Source: Myxococcota bacterium
Lineage (GTDB): Bacteria; Myxococcota_A; UBA9160; JAFDET01
Assembly: GCA_028278065.1 (NCBI GenBank)
Contig: JANQFA010000175.1
Location: 1-34,679 of the forward strand
Direction of reading: 5' to 3'
DNA: 34,679 bases
The notes beneath the pieces were generated by a model that was given only the letters and a program-made list of their open reading frames with translations, searched no databases and was not told where the DNA came from. A program made the translations under genes and the position numbers. This document shows, piece after piece, positions 23,229-30,451 of this stretch (position 1 is its first letter; each line of letters opens with the position of its first letter).

Positions 23229-23864
23229 GTGTCCGATGCAGCCCGAAGCTACGTTCCCGCAGCCGGCCACGACTGGCTGCTCCCCTTCTACGATCCGCTG
23301 CTGCGGCTGCTCGGAGCCCACGCGATCCGCGAGGCGATGGTCGAGGACGCGGATCCGAAGCCCGGAATGTGCGTGCTGGACGTGGGCTGCGGTACCGGCA
23401 GCCTCGTGGCGGAGCTCGTACAGCACCGGCCCGGCGTGGAGGTGACCGGCCTCGATCCGGATCCGCTCGCCCTGGCTCGCGCCCGGCGCAAGCTCGACGT
23501 CGCGGGGCTGGAGGCGCGCTTCGACGAGGGGTTCGCCGACGATCTGCCCTATGCGGACGCGTCCTTCGACCAGGTGTTCTCATCGTTCATGTTCCACCAC
23601 CTCGAGCGGAACGTGAAGGAGGGGATGCTGCGCGAGGTCCGACGCGTGCTGGCCGCCGAGGGCCAGCTTCACCTGGTGGACTTCGGCGGCGAGAAGCAGG
23701 ACGACGGCTTCTTCACCCGGTTCTTCCACAGCCACGACGAGCTCGCGGACAACTTCTCGGGGACCATCCCGGAGCTCATGAAGGCGGCCGGGTTCCGAAC
23801 CGTGCGACCGGTGTCGACCCGCAGGTCCCTCATCGGTCGCGTCACACACTACGAGGCGCGCTAG
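23229..23864 (+). CDS. SAM-dependent class I methyltransferase
   Basis: A 211-residue methyltransferase of the UbiE/Methyltransf_11 type. Motif I is CVLDVGCGTGSLVAEL, motif II VTGLDPDPLALARARRKL binds the ribose, then DDLPYADASFDQVFSSFMFHHL and the post-motif VRRVLAAEGQLHLVDFGG. The N-terminus (AAGHDWLLPFYDPLLRLLGAH) is typical of small-molecule methyltransferases acting on quinones, lipids or similar compounds. The start is GTG 23229 with GGAGG six bases upstream. It lies 79 bases after the symporter gene; an operon is possible but the link is loose. Its stop shares CTAG with the opposing gene. Confidence 0.92.
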   Translation: MSDAARSYVPAAGHDWLLPFYDPLLRLLGAHAIREAMVEDADPKPGMCVLDVGCGTGSLVAELVQHRPGVEVTGLDPDPLALARARRKLDVAGLEARFDEGFADDLPYADASFDQVFSSFMFHHLERNVKEGMLREVRRVLAAEGQLHLVDFGGEKQDDGFFTRFFHSHDELADNFSGTIPELMKAAGFRTVRPVSTRRSLIGRVTHYEAR

Positions 23865-24478
23865 CGGAGCTGCCCGATGCCCGGAAGGAAGCGGCCCACC
23901 CGCGCGGCGTAGCGACGATACGCATCGCCATGCTGCTCGAGAAGGTGCCGTTCCTCGAGCCGGACCTGTCGCGAGACGGCGGCCGCCGCCACGATCCAGA
24001 GCGCGAGCGTCCAGCTACAGGGCGCGACGGCGAAGACCCCGGCGAGGACGACGAGCAGCGCGCTGAAGATCGGATTGCGCACCACCGAGAAGAGTCCGCC
24101 TTGCACCAGCGCCGTCTCGGCATCGTCGATCCCGATGCGGAAGGAGGCGCCCATCTGGCGCTGGGCCACGGCTACCAGGACCACTCCGCCCGCGGCGACG
24201 CAGAGCCCGAGCCAGATGGCGAGGGTCGGGGCGTTCCACACGCCCAGGGCGGCGGGCCCGCGCAAGGCGTAGAGCGCCACGAAGGCCACCGCGCCGAGCT
24301 GGGCGGCGAGGAAGGTCAGGGACACCAGGCGCTGACCCTGCGCGGTCTCCCGGTGCAGGGTCACGGCCGCGGCTCCGGTTTCCCGGCGCAGTCGCAGGAT
24401 CGGCCACACCATGAGCACCAGTGCGCAGACCACGAGCAGCAGGGGCAGGCCGATGCGGGCGGCGACGACGGCGTCCAT
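23861..24478 (-). CDS. Isoprenylcysteine carboxyl methyltransferase (ICMT)/PEMT-like membrane protein
   Basis: A 205-residue integral membrane protein with about five helices. The C-terminal signature GGLFSVVRNPIFSALLVVLAGV, followed by RQVRLEERHLLEQHGDAYRRYAARVGRFLPG, is that of the ICMT/phospholipid methyltransferase family (SAM-binding R-N/H-P and the E-E pair). Bacteria lack prenylated CaaX proteins, so substrates are presumably lipids or other small hydrophobic molecules. ATG 24478 has GGAGGAACCCC directly upstream, an excellent ribosome binding site. It converges with the soluble methyltransferase gene, the two stop codons sharing CTAG, and lies 62 bases downstream of the HAD gene. Confidence 0.88.
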   Translation of the reverse strand: MDAVVAARIGLPLLLVVCALVLMVWPILRLRRETGAAAVTLHRETAQGQRLVSLTFLAAQLGAVAFVALYALRGPAALGVWNAPTLAIWLGLCVAAGGVVLVAVAQRQMGASFRIGIDDAETALVQGGLFSVVRNPIFSALLVVLAGVFAVAPCSWTLALWIVAAAAVSRQVRLEERHLLEQHGDAYRRYAARVGRFLPGIGQLR

Positions 24479-24540
24479 GGGGTTCCTCCGTGGGGGAAAA
24501 GGGGCTCCGCTGGGATTCGGGGGATTGCTCGGCGCAGCTC

Positions 24541-25302
24541 CTAGCTCCGCGGCGGAACGGCGCGGCGCAGGTCGAGCAGGACGGCGCGCAGCTCGGCGTG
24601 GTCCGCGACCACGAAGTCGGCTTCCCGGAGCTCGCCTCTGTCGTCGTAGCGGTCGGTGATGCGGGCCGCGCGCATGCCGACGCCGTGGGCCCCGGCGACG
24701 TCGGTGCGCCGCAGGTCGCCCACGTGGAGCGCTGCGCTGGCGTCGACGCCCAGGGCGCCGAGCGCGGCCTGGAAGACCACGGCGTTGGGCTTGGGAACGC
24801 CCTCCTCGTCGGAGAAGACCTGCACGTCGAGGTTCTCGAGCAGGCCGAGGCGCTCGAGGTGATGGCGCACGACCCGTCCCGGAGTGAGGCCGGTATCGCA
24901 GATCAGCGCCGTCGCCACGCCGTCGGCGCGCAGCCCCGCGAGGGTCTCGCGCGCACCGTCGAGCGCGCGCACCTGGCCCGAGTGGCTGGCCTCCTGCCAG
25001 TGCTCCACCAGGTGGTCGTAGGCGCCTCCCGCGGAGTCGATCCCGAGCTCGTCGAGCGCCCAGTGTGCGATCTCGCGGGCGCCCGTCGCGACGCCCTCCC
25101 GCCACAGCTCCATGTGGCGGTGCCAGGCGGAGTCGAACGCGATCCCGGCGGTCTCGCGCGTCACGCTGTGTCCGCCCTCGAAGGTGGCGGTGTGGAGCGC
25201 CTCGACCCGGCGCGCGTGGGCGAGGTGCCAGTCGGCCTCGTACAGGAGGGTGTTCCAGCAGTCGAATGTGACGGCGGCCAGCGGCTCGGGGTCGGTGCTC
25301 AT
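24541..25302 (-). CDS. HAD-superfamily hydrolase
   Basis: A 253-residue haloacid-dehalogenase-type hydrolase, probably a phosphatase. Motif I is VTFDCWNTLLYE, with the nucleophilic Asp but Trp where most phosphatases have the second Asp, a substitution typical of the HAD subgroup annotated as 'FDxWxTL'. Motif II is ALICDTGLT, motif III Lys is in GVPKPNAVVF and motif IV is HVGDLRRTDVAGAHGVGM. The cap is the helical C1 type between motifs I and II. Its start overlaps the stop of the P-loop kinase gene (ATGA), so the two are made together; a kinase and a phosphatase acting on related substrates is an attractive but unproved reading. Confidence 0.92.
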   Translation of the reverse strand: MSTDPEPLAAVTFDCWNTLLYEADWHLAHARRVEALHTATFEGGHSVTRETAGIAFDSAWHRHMELWREGVATGAREIAHWALDELGIDSAGGAYDHLVEHWQEASHSGQVRALDGARETLAGLRADGVATALICDTGLTPGRVVRHHLERLGLLENLDVQVFSDEEGVPKPNAVVFQAALGALGVDASAALHVGDLRRTDVAGAHGVGMRAARITDRYDDRGELREADFVVADHAELRAVLLDLRRAVPPRS

Positions 25303-26456
25303 GCGTCGATGCCCGCGGGCCAGAGGGGGAGTGTGTCGGCCACGTCCGCGATCGTCTGCTCCAGTGGACGGGTGGTGTCCACGATGAGGCGGTCCCCGTC
25401 CGGGATCTCGTCCGGCGGCTCCCAGCTCTCTGCGTAGGCGGCGGCGACCGCTTCCCAGGCTGCGCCCACGCAGGCGTCGCTCACGTTGCGCTCAGCGAGT
25501 CTCGCCGCGCAGGCGGCGGGGTCGGCCCGGCACTCGACGAAGCGGAACGGGACAGCGTGGCGCGCGGCCAGCTCGCGCACGGCGCGCCGCCGCTCCCGTG
25601 TCGGGAGGCCGCAATCGAGCACCACCGCGCGTCCCGAGTCGAGCACCGCGTCCGCGTAGGAGAGGAAGGCCTCGAAGGTGCGCTCCTCGAAGCCGGGCGC
25701 GAAGCCCACGAGACGCTGGGCGGCGCTGGCGTGGGTGCCCGGCGCGGCGCCCTCCATGAACTCGCGCACCCGGTCGCCCTCGATGCGCGGGGCCGCCAGC
25801 CGCGAGGCGATCGCGGTGGCGACGGTGCTCTTTCCGCTCGCGACCATGCCGCCGAGCGCGACCACGGCCGGAGGGAGGAGGGGCCGCCGCGCGGTGGCGC
25901 GGGAGAGGGCGAGCAGACGGTGCGCGCGTTCCGGCGACGTGTCCGGCCGCAGGGCGCGTCGGGCGGCGGCGTCGCGCTCGTAGAAGTCCGCCACGCGATA
26001 GAGCGGGTAGTCGTTCGCCTCGCGGGCGTAGTCCGCGAGCAGTCTCTCCGCGACGTCCGTGCGGCCGCCCGCCGCCAGCTCCACCGAGAGCGAGGCGACG
26101 GGGGCGGCGACATCGCGGCCCCGCGCCGCATCCGGGCGCGCGCCCGCGTCGGGGAAGAGCCGCACCCGGCCCGTCGAGATGCGCTCCTCGATCCAGTCGG
26201 GGTGCTCGGCCACGAAGCGCTCCTGCAGCGCGGCGACCTCGTGGAGCTCGGCTGCCATGGCGCAGGGCTCACCCGCCCGCGAGGACAGCGCCTCCGCGTC
26301 CTCGCGCAGAGCCTTGGCGCGCGCGGCCAGCGCCTCGGGCCCCGCGTTCCGCACAGCGCGGGGATCGACGGAGAGCTCCGCGTGGCGCACCGCCAGATCG
26401 CGTGCCATCCGCAGCACACGCTCTTCGGTGAGCTCGATGAGATCGGCGACGTCCAT
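25299..26456 (-). CDS. P-loop kinase-like ATPase with degenerate N-terminal phosphotransferase domain
   Basis: A 385-residue protein. The C-terminal half is a zeta-toxin/adenylate-kinase-like P-loop kinase: ALGGMVASGKSTVATAIASRL (Walker A, GKS at 208-210), IEGDRVREFMEG, RAVVLDCGLPTRERRRAVRELAARH, PFRFVECRADPAACAARLAERN with the lid Arg residues. It matches the COG0645 half of bifunctional aminoglycoside-phosphotransferase/ATP-binding proteins (COG2187). The N-terminal half still shows that family's HPDWIEERISTGRVR, GRTDVAERLLADYAREANDYPLYRVADFYE segments, but the HGDLH catalytic loop and the following IDCIEFN metal-binding strand expected between them are missing. ATG 26456 lacks a clear ribosome binding site. 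Its stop overlaps the HAD start. Substrate unknown. Confidence 0.82.
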   Translation of the reverse strand: MDVADLIELTEERVLRMARDLAVRHAELSVDPRAVRNAGPEALAARAKALREDAEALSSRAGEPCAMAAELHEVAALQERFVAEHPDWIEERISTGRVRLFPDAGARPDAARGRDVAAPVASLSVELAAGGRTDVAERLLADYAREANDYPLYRVADFYERDAAARRALRPDTSPERAHRLLALSRATARRPLLPPAVVALGGMVASGKSTVATAIASRLAAPRIEGDRVREFMEGAAPGTHASAAQRLVGFAPGFEERTFEAFLSYADAVLDSGRAVVLDCGLPTRERRRAVRELAARHAVPFRFVECRADPAACAARLAERNVSDACVGAAWEAVAAAYAESWEPPDEIPDGDRLIVDTTRPLEQTIADVADTLPLWPAGIDA

Positions 26457-26524
26457 GCGTCGCGAAGAGTACAGGACGCTGCTCAGCCGTCTCGGGGGTC
26501 GTGCGACGAGGCCCCGTCGCCCCA

Positions 26525-26539
26525 CCCGGCGGGGCCGGG
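26525..26539 (-). terminator. GC hairpin between the kinase-lipoprotein operon and the P-loop kinase gene
   Basis: CCCGGC-GGG-GCCGGG forms a perfect six-base-pair stem 65 bases after the lipoprotein stop codon. No T-run follows. It may be a Rho-dependent or GC-type terminator; this 148-base gap holds no other gene. Confidence 0.3.
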
Positions 26540-26604
26540 CGGTCGGGGCCGGGCCGTCCCTGGATGCCAGGCCGTGTGCTCGATGAGTCGGGCGACGACG
26601 CGCA

Positions 26605-27096
26605 CTAGCCGTCGACCCCGAAGGTGATGCTCTCCTCGAGGCGGACGTTCCCTTCGTGGAAGGAGACCTCGAGGGCGTACACTCCCGTCTCGGCGTCCTC
26701 GGGAAGGCGCACGAAGGTGTCCACGCTCCAGCGGCCCGGCTTGAACTCGAAGGCCGTGTCCTCGTCGCGCATCACGATCCGGCCCTTGTAGCGGACCTGG
26801 GTCGTGAGCGTGCCGGCCACCACCTCGGTCACCTCCGTCGGGCACAGCGCGTAGACGATGCGGTGGTTGAGGGCCGCGCCGGCCTGCACGCGCTTGGGGT
26901 TGACCTCGCTGCGCTCGACCTCCAGGTGGGGGAGCGTCCGCTCCCCGCAGCCGTAGTCGGCGACCACCTCTTCCGGGAGGTCGAGAAGACGCTCCCCGGG
27001 CTCGCGCATGGCGCGGCGGGTCTTGCCCACCAGCCCGGCGCAGCCGGACAGCGCGAAGCACAGACACAGAACTACGACGGTGCGGCTCCAGCTCAT
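26605..27096 (-). CDS. Lipoprotein coupled to the Ser/Thr kinase
   Basis: A 163-residue lipoprotein with signal MSWSRTVVVLCLCFALSGCAG (lipobox LSGC). The mature protein begins with a charged linker and then a beta-rich domain of immunoglobulin-like character: ALNHRIVYALCP, LTTQVRYKGRIVMRDEDTAFEFKPGRWSVDTFVRLPEDAETGVYALEVSFHEGNVRLEESITFGVDG. I recognise no named family. ATG 27096 overlaps the stop of the membrane Ser/Thr kinase gene as ATGA, so it is translated with the kinase. A periplasmic partner or sensor input for the kinase's extracytoplasmic tail is a reasonable hypothesis. Confidence 0.8.
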   Translation of the reverse strand: MSWSRTVVVLCLCFALSGCAGLVGKTRRAMREPGERLLDLPEEVVADYGCGERTLPHLEVERSEVNPKRVQAGAALNHRIVYALCPTEVTEVVAGTLTTQVRYKGRIVMRDEDTAFEFKPGRWSVDTFVRLPEDAETGVYALEVSFHEGNVRLEESITFGVDG

Positions 27097-28421
27097 CGCA
27101 CGACCTCCCAGCCGGGAGCCCTCTGCGGGCCCTCCGGGGCGCTCTCGGAGGTGCCTTGTCCGGCCGGCTCGGGCGGCGGCGTCTCGGCGGTGGGTTCGGC
27201 CTCGGCGGCGGGCGGCGCGGGTGCGGCCTCCACGGTCTCTTCCGGGAGGCTCGCCGGTGCGGCGAGCTCCTCGAGCTGCGTGGTGACGATCCAGTTCGCC
27301 CCGATGGCGAGGCCGCCTGCCACGATCGCCGCCCCCAGCCAGAAGAGGAAGCGCGAACCGCGGGCTCGGGTCTCCGGGTCGATTCGGGTCGGAGCGTCGG
27401 GGTCGATCCGGGTCGGAGCGTCGGGGTCGATCTCGTGGCGCAGCTCGTCCAGGTCGATGTCGGGAACCGTCGCCGGGATCTCCTCGGCTTCGAGCACGAC
27501 GTCGTCGTCGAGCGGCCGGGTGAGCTCCGGCGGGGGCGCGTCGCACAGGGTGGACTCGCCCTCGAGGATCGGAACCGGCATGGGCCGGGCCGGCTTCGGT
27601 GCACCCGCCTCGACCAGCGCGTCCTGGAAGGCCCGAGCGCTCTGGAAGCGGGTGCCCGGGCTCTTGTCGAGAGCGCGCAGGATCACCCCTTCGAGCTCCT
27701 CGCTCACCGCGACGCCCAGCTCGCTGAGGCGCGGAGGTGGAGTCTCCACGTGGGCGCGCATCATGTCGAAGTCGGCCTCCGCGGAGAAGGGGCTGCGCCC
27801 CGAGAGGAGCTTGTAGAGCAGGACGCCCAGCGAGTACACGTCCGACTGCACCGTTCCGGCCTCGCCGCGAACCTGCTCCGGAGCCATGTACTCCGGCGTC
27901 CCCATCAGCCCGCCGGTGCGCGTGGCGCCGCGCTGACCGTCCAGCCGCGCGATGCCGAAGTCGATCCAGCGTGCGGAGCCGCCCTCGGTGAGCATCAGGT
28001 TGGAGGCCTTGATGTCGCGGTGCACCACGCCGGACTCGTGGGCGTGCTGGATCCCGTCGAGTGCCTGGTGGAGGATGGGAAGGGCTTCGTCGAAGGGCAG
28101 CGGGCCGCGTCGCTCGAGGGCGGCGTGCAGGGTCTGGCCCTGGACGTACTCCATCACCAGGTAGAGCTCGTCGCCGTCCTCGACCAGGGCGAAGACCGTG
28201 GCGATGTTGGGGTGGTTGAGACGCGCCAGTGCCCGCGCCTCCACCCGGAAGCGCTCGATCAGCTCCGGATGATCGGCCAGCTCCGTGCGCAGCATCTTGA
28301 TGGCCACCGCACGGCCGAGGGCCTCGTCGATGCCGCGCCAGACGCGACCCATGGCTCCACCCCCGATCTGCTCGCAGATGAGGTAGTTGCCGATCTTGTT
28401 GCCGGTCCGGGGAGTGCCCAT
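27093..28421 (-). CDS. Membrane-anchored Ser/Thr protein kinase (PknB/Hanks type)
   Basis: A 442-residue receptor-like kinase. The N-terminal catalytic domain (about 12-270) has all key motifs: glycine loop GGGAMGRVW (20-28), Lys42 in VAIKML, HRDIKASN with Asp136, DFG at 154-156, TPEYMAPEQ (APE 180-182) and SDVYSLGVLLYKLLSG. It is followed by a Pro/acidic linker that includes two copies of DPDAPTRI, a single transmembrane helix (about 357-380) and a Pro/Ala/Glu-rich extracytoplasmic tail of about 60 residues with no PASTA repeats. ATG 28421 gives a proper N-terminus. The stop overlaps the lipoprotein start. Such kinases usually autophosphorylate Thr in the linker, and the APTRI repeats are candidate sites (inference). 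Confidence 0.95.
   Translation of the reverse strand: MGTPRTGNKIGNYLICEQIGGGAMGRVWRGIDEALGRAVAIKMLRTELADHPELIERFRVEARALARLNHPNIATVFALVEDGDELYLVMEYVQGQTLHAALERRGPLPFDEALPILHQALDGIQHAHESGVVHRDIKASNLMLTEGGSARWIDFGIARLDGQRGATRTGGLMGTPEYMAPEQVRGEAGTVQSDVYSLGVLLYKLLSGRSPFSAEADFDMMRAHVETPPPRLSELGVAVSEELEGVILRALDKSPGTRFQSARAFQDALVEAGAPKPARPMPVPILEGESTLCDAPPPELTRPLDDDVVLEAEEIPATVPDIDLDELRHEIDPDAPTRIDPDAPTRIDPETRARGSRFLFWLGAAIVAGGLAIGANWIVTTQLEELAAPASLPEETVEAAPAPPAAEAEPTAETPPPEPAGQGTSESAPEGPQRAPGWEVVR
27376..27432. repeat. 24-bp tandem repeat in the kinase linker
   Basis: Positions 27376-27399 and 27400-27423 differ at one base and a nine-base partial copy follows. The unit encodes eight residues, read as IDPDAPTR twice, in the juxtamembrane linker of the Ser/Thr kinase. 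Confidence 0.9.
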
Positions 28422-28602
28422 GCGTGTTCGTTCCGGCGGCGGTCGAGTTCGCCGCGCCACGGGGCACATCGGCCTTTCCGGCCTCAATCTGAAGCGGTAG
28501 CGGGGGGTTGGGGAGTCCGCTGCGGGGGCGGGCGCGTCTCCCCCGCCCGTCTCGAAGCTCCTCACCCGCATCCCGGGCTGGCGCGAGTCGCGCCGCCAGC
28601 GC

Positions 28603-28953
28603 CTAGGCCTTGGCCTTCTTCTTCTTCTTCCGGGTCGCCTTCCGCTTGGGCCGCACGCTCTTCTCCAGATCGGTGAGCGTCTTCGAGAGCTCGCGCCGAC
28701 GGGAGCGGATGAACTTGTTCACGTCCGAGTGGCCCTTGATCTCGACCTGATTCAGCCGCTTGCGCGCCTCCCGGAGCAGCCGTGCACCCTCGGTGCCCGC
28801 CTTGCGCTCGGCCTTCGCGATCTCCTTGCGCAGGGGCGCGAGACGCTTGTCGATCGACTTGGTGAGCGCCTTCAGCTCCTTGTCGATCTCCTTGAGCAGG
28901 TCGGCGTTGCGCTGGCGCGGGGTCTTCTTCTTCGTCTTCTTCTTGGCTGCCAC
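28603..28953 (-). CDS. Lys-rich basic coiled-coil protein with histone-like tails
   Basis: A 116-residue very basic protein. The N-terminus MAAKKKTKKKTPRQRNADLL and the C-terminus RPKRKATRKKKKKAKA are Lys-rich tails like those of bacterial histone-H1-like proteins; the middle (EIDKELKALTKSIDKRLAPLRKEIAKAERKAGTEGARLLREARKRLNQVE) is a predicted coiled coil. No enzyme motif is present. The start is GTG 28953 with GGGAGAG at suitable spacing. It is likely to bind DNA or another polyanion and to oligomerise, perhaps as a nucleoid-associated protein, but I know no specific family. It stands alone between a perfect hairpin upstream and another possible hairpin in the 181-base gap before the kinase gene. 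Confidence 0.82.
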   Translation of the reverse strand: MAAKKKTKKKTPRQRNADLLKEIDKELKALTKSIDKRLAPLRKEIAKAERKAGTEGARLLREARKRLNQVEIKGHSDVNKFIRSRRRELSKTLTDLEKSVRPKRKATRKKKKKAKA

Positions 28954-29028
28954 GAAAGCTCTCCCTTCCCGTTGGAGGTTCCGGCGAGTATGTCACAACA
29001 GCCTGCGCACGATTCGCCCATCTGCAAG

Positions 29029-29052
29029 CCGGTGTCGTCTCCCCGACACCGG
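29029..29052. promoter_or_regulatory. Perfect 9-bp hairpin between the oxidoreductase and basic-protein genes
   Basis: CCGGTGTCG and CGACACCGG pair perfectly around TCTCCC. It lies 66 bases past the FAD oxidoreductase stop and 75 bases ahead of the basic-protein start, both on the minus strand. No T-run follows, so it could be a terminator of the upstream unit or an operator for the basic-protein gene. Confidence 0.5.
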
Positions 29053-29118
29053 TCTGGGCCGGGGGCGGCGCATCCTTCGGCCTCGTTCGGCATGAGCGGA
29101 GGGACGCATCCCCCCGCC

Positions 29119-30429
29119 TCAGCGGAGCTCCGCGCGAACCCCGTCCGCTGCGCGCAGGCCGCTCGCCAGGGCCGCCTCGGTGTAGGGGCCGACGAGGTAG
29201 TCGCCGGCGAAGTGGATGCGGGGCGTGCGCCGGGTGCGGCCCAGGAACGCCGCCAGCCGACGCGTGTAGCCGGCGCGGAACTGCGGGAGCATCGGGTCCC
29301 AGCGATGCACCACGGCATCGCTCGGGTGCAGGCGCCCGACGGGCGTGCGCGCCAGGTTCTCGACGACGAGCTCCACGAGCCGCTCCGGCGGGTCCTCCCA
29401 GGTGCGCGCGGCAGCGTCCGCGGTGAGTGCGGCGTTGATCAGCCCGGCGCCTGCCGGCGCGGCTCCCGGCTTGTGGTGGTCTACGGCGAGGCCGTAGAGG
29501 TCGAGCCCCTCCGGCCGGGGGAAGGCCACCCCGTAGCAGGGCAGGGTCTCCGGGGGGCGCTCGAGCATCAGGTGGACGATCGCGCCGCGTACGTACGAGA
29601 CCTGCTCGAAGAACGCGCGCTCCTCGGGGAGGAGCGATGGGCAGACCCCGAGCACGCGGCTGCCGGGCAGCGCCAGCACGACCGCATCGGCACGGCGCTC
29701 GTCGGAGCCCGCGCTCTCCCGCCAGGAGACAAGGACCCCTGCGTCCGCGCGCTCGACCGAGGTGACTCGACAGCCGGTGCGCACGGGGACCCGCTCGGCC
29801 AGGCGTGCCGTCACGGCGCCGTTGCCGCCCTCGAAGCACTGCAGCCGGAAGCCACCCAGCACGAAGCGCAGGGCGAGCAGAGCGAAGGCACCCGAGAGAT
29901 CCTCCGGTTCGCTGTCGAAGGTGGCCGAGAGGGCGGGCTCGACCAGGTAGGCGGCGGCCTCCGCGCCTACGCGTCGGCGCAGCCAGGTGCCGAGGTCCTC
30001 GACGTCCAGGTCCGCCGCGCGCTCCGGTCGGAGCGGGTCGAGCAGGCGACGATGGCGCCAGAGCTCGAAGAGCAGGGCGGGCAGCCTGGCCTTGGCGCGC
30101 CAGGAGAGCAGGTGCGAGCCCAGGAAGGCGAGCGGGGTGTCGTAGTCGCCCGGATGAAGCCGCCCGTCGCGGAGCATCGCGTTCTCGGCCCGGGCCAGCG
30201 GGCGCACCCGCTCAGCCAGGCCCAGCTCGTCGGACAGGGCGTGGAGGTTCCGGTAGCCGCTGGCGATGAACTGGGCGCCGCGATCCAGCACGAAGCCGTC
30301 TCGCTCCTCGCTGCGCATGCGGCCACCCGGCTCGTGCTCGGCCTCGAGCACCTCGACTTCGAAGCCTTCGGTCTGCAGCCTGTAGGCGCAGCCCAGACCG
30401 GCGATGCCGCCCCCGACGACGACGATCAC
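29119..30429 (-). CDS. FAD-dependent amine oxidase / protoporphyrinogen-oxidase-like flavoprotein
   Basis: A 436-residue flavoprotein. It begins with the dinucleotide-binding motif IVVVGGGIAGLGCAYRLQTEGFEVEVLEAEHEPGGRMRSE, including the Glu that binds the FAD ribose and the GGR motif of the amine-oxidase family. The middle resembles HemY/carotenoid-type oxidases (LSATFDSEPEDLSGAFALLALR, FEGGNGAVTARLAERV). The end, IHFAGDYLVGPYTEAALASGLRAADGV, is the second FAD-binding motif. The start is GTG 30429, 22 bases after the TauD-type gene, so the two are probably cotranscribed. Substrate is not evident; protoporphyrinogen oxidation is less likely than a side-pathway amine or lipid oxidation. Confidence 0.9.
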   Translation of the reverse strand: MIVVVGGGIAGLGCAYRLQTEGFEVEVLEAEHEPGGRMRSEERDGFVLDRGAQFIASGYRNLHALSDELGLAERVRPLARAENAMLRDGRLHPGDYDTPLAFLGSHLLSWRAKARLPALLFELWRHRRLLDPLRPERAADLDVEDLGTWLRRRVGAEAAAYLVEPALSATFDSEPEDLSGAFALLALRFVLGGFRLQCFEGGNGAVTARLAERVPVRTGCRVTSVERADAGVLVSWRESAGSDERRADAVVLALPGSRVLGVCPSLLPEERAFFEQVSYVRGAIVHLMLERPPETLPCYGVAFPRPEGLDLYGLAVDHHKPGAAPAGAGLINAALTADAAARTWEDPPERLVELVVENLARTPVGRLHPSDAVVHRWDPMLPQFRAGYTRRLAAFLGRTRRTPRIHFAGDYLVGPYTEAALASGLRAADGVRAELR

Positions 30430-30451
30430 GACGCGGCCGCCGCTCGTCGGC

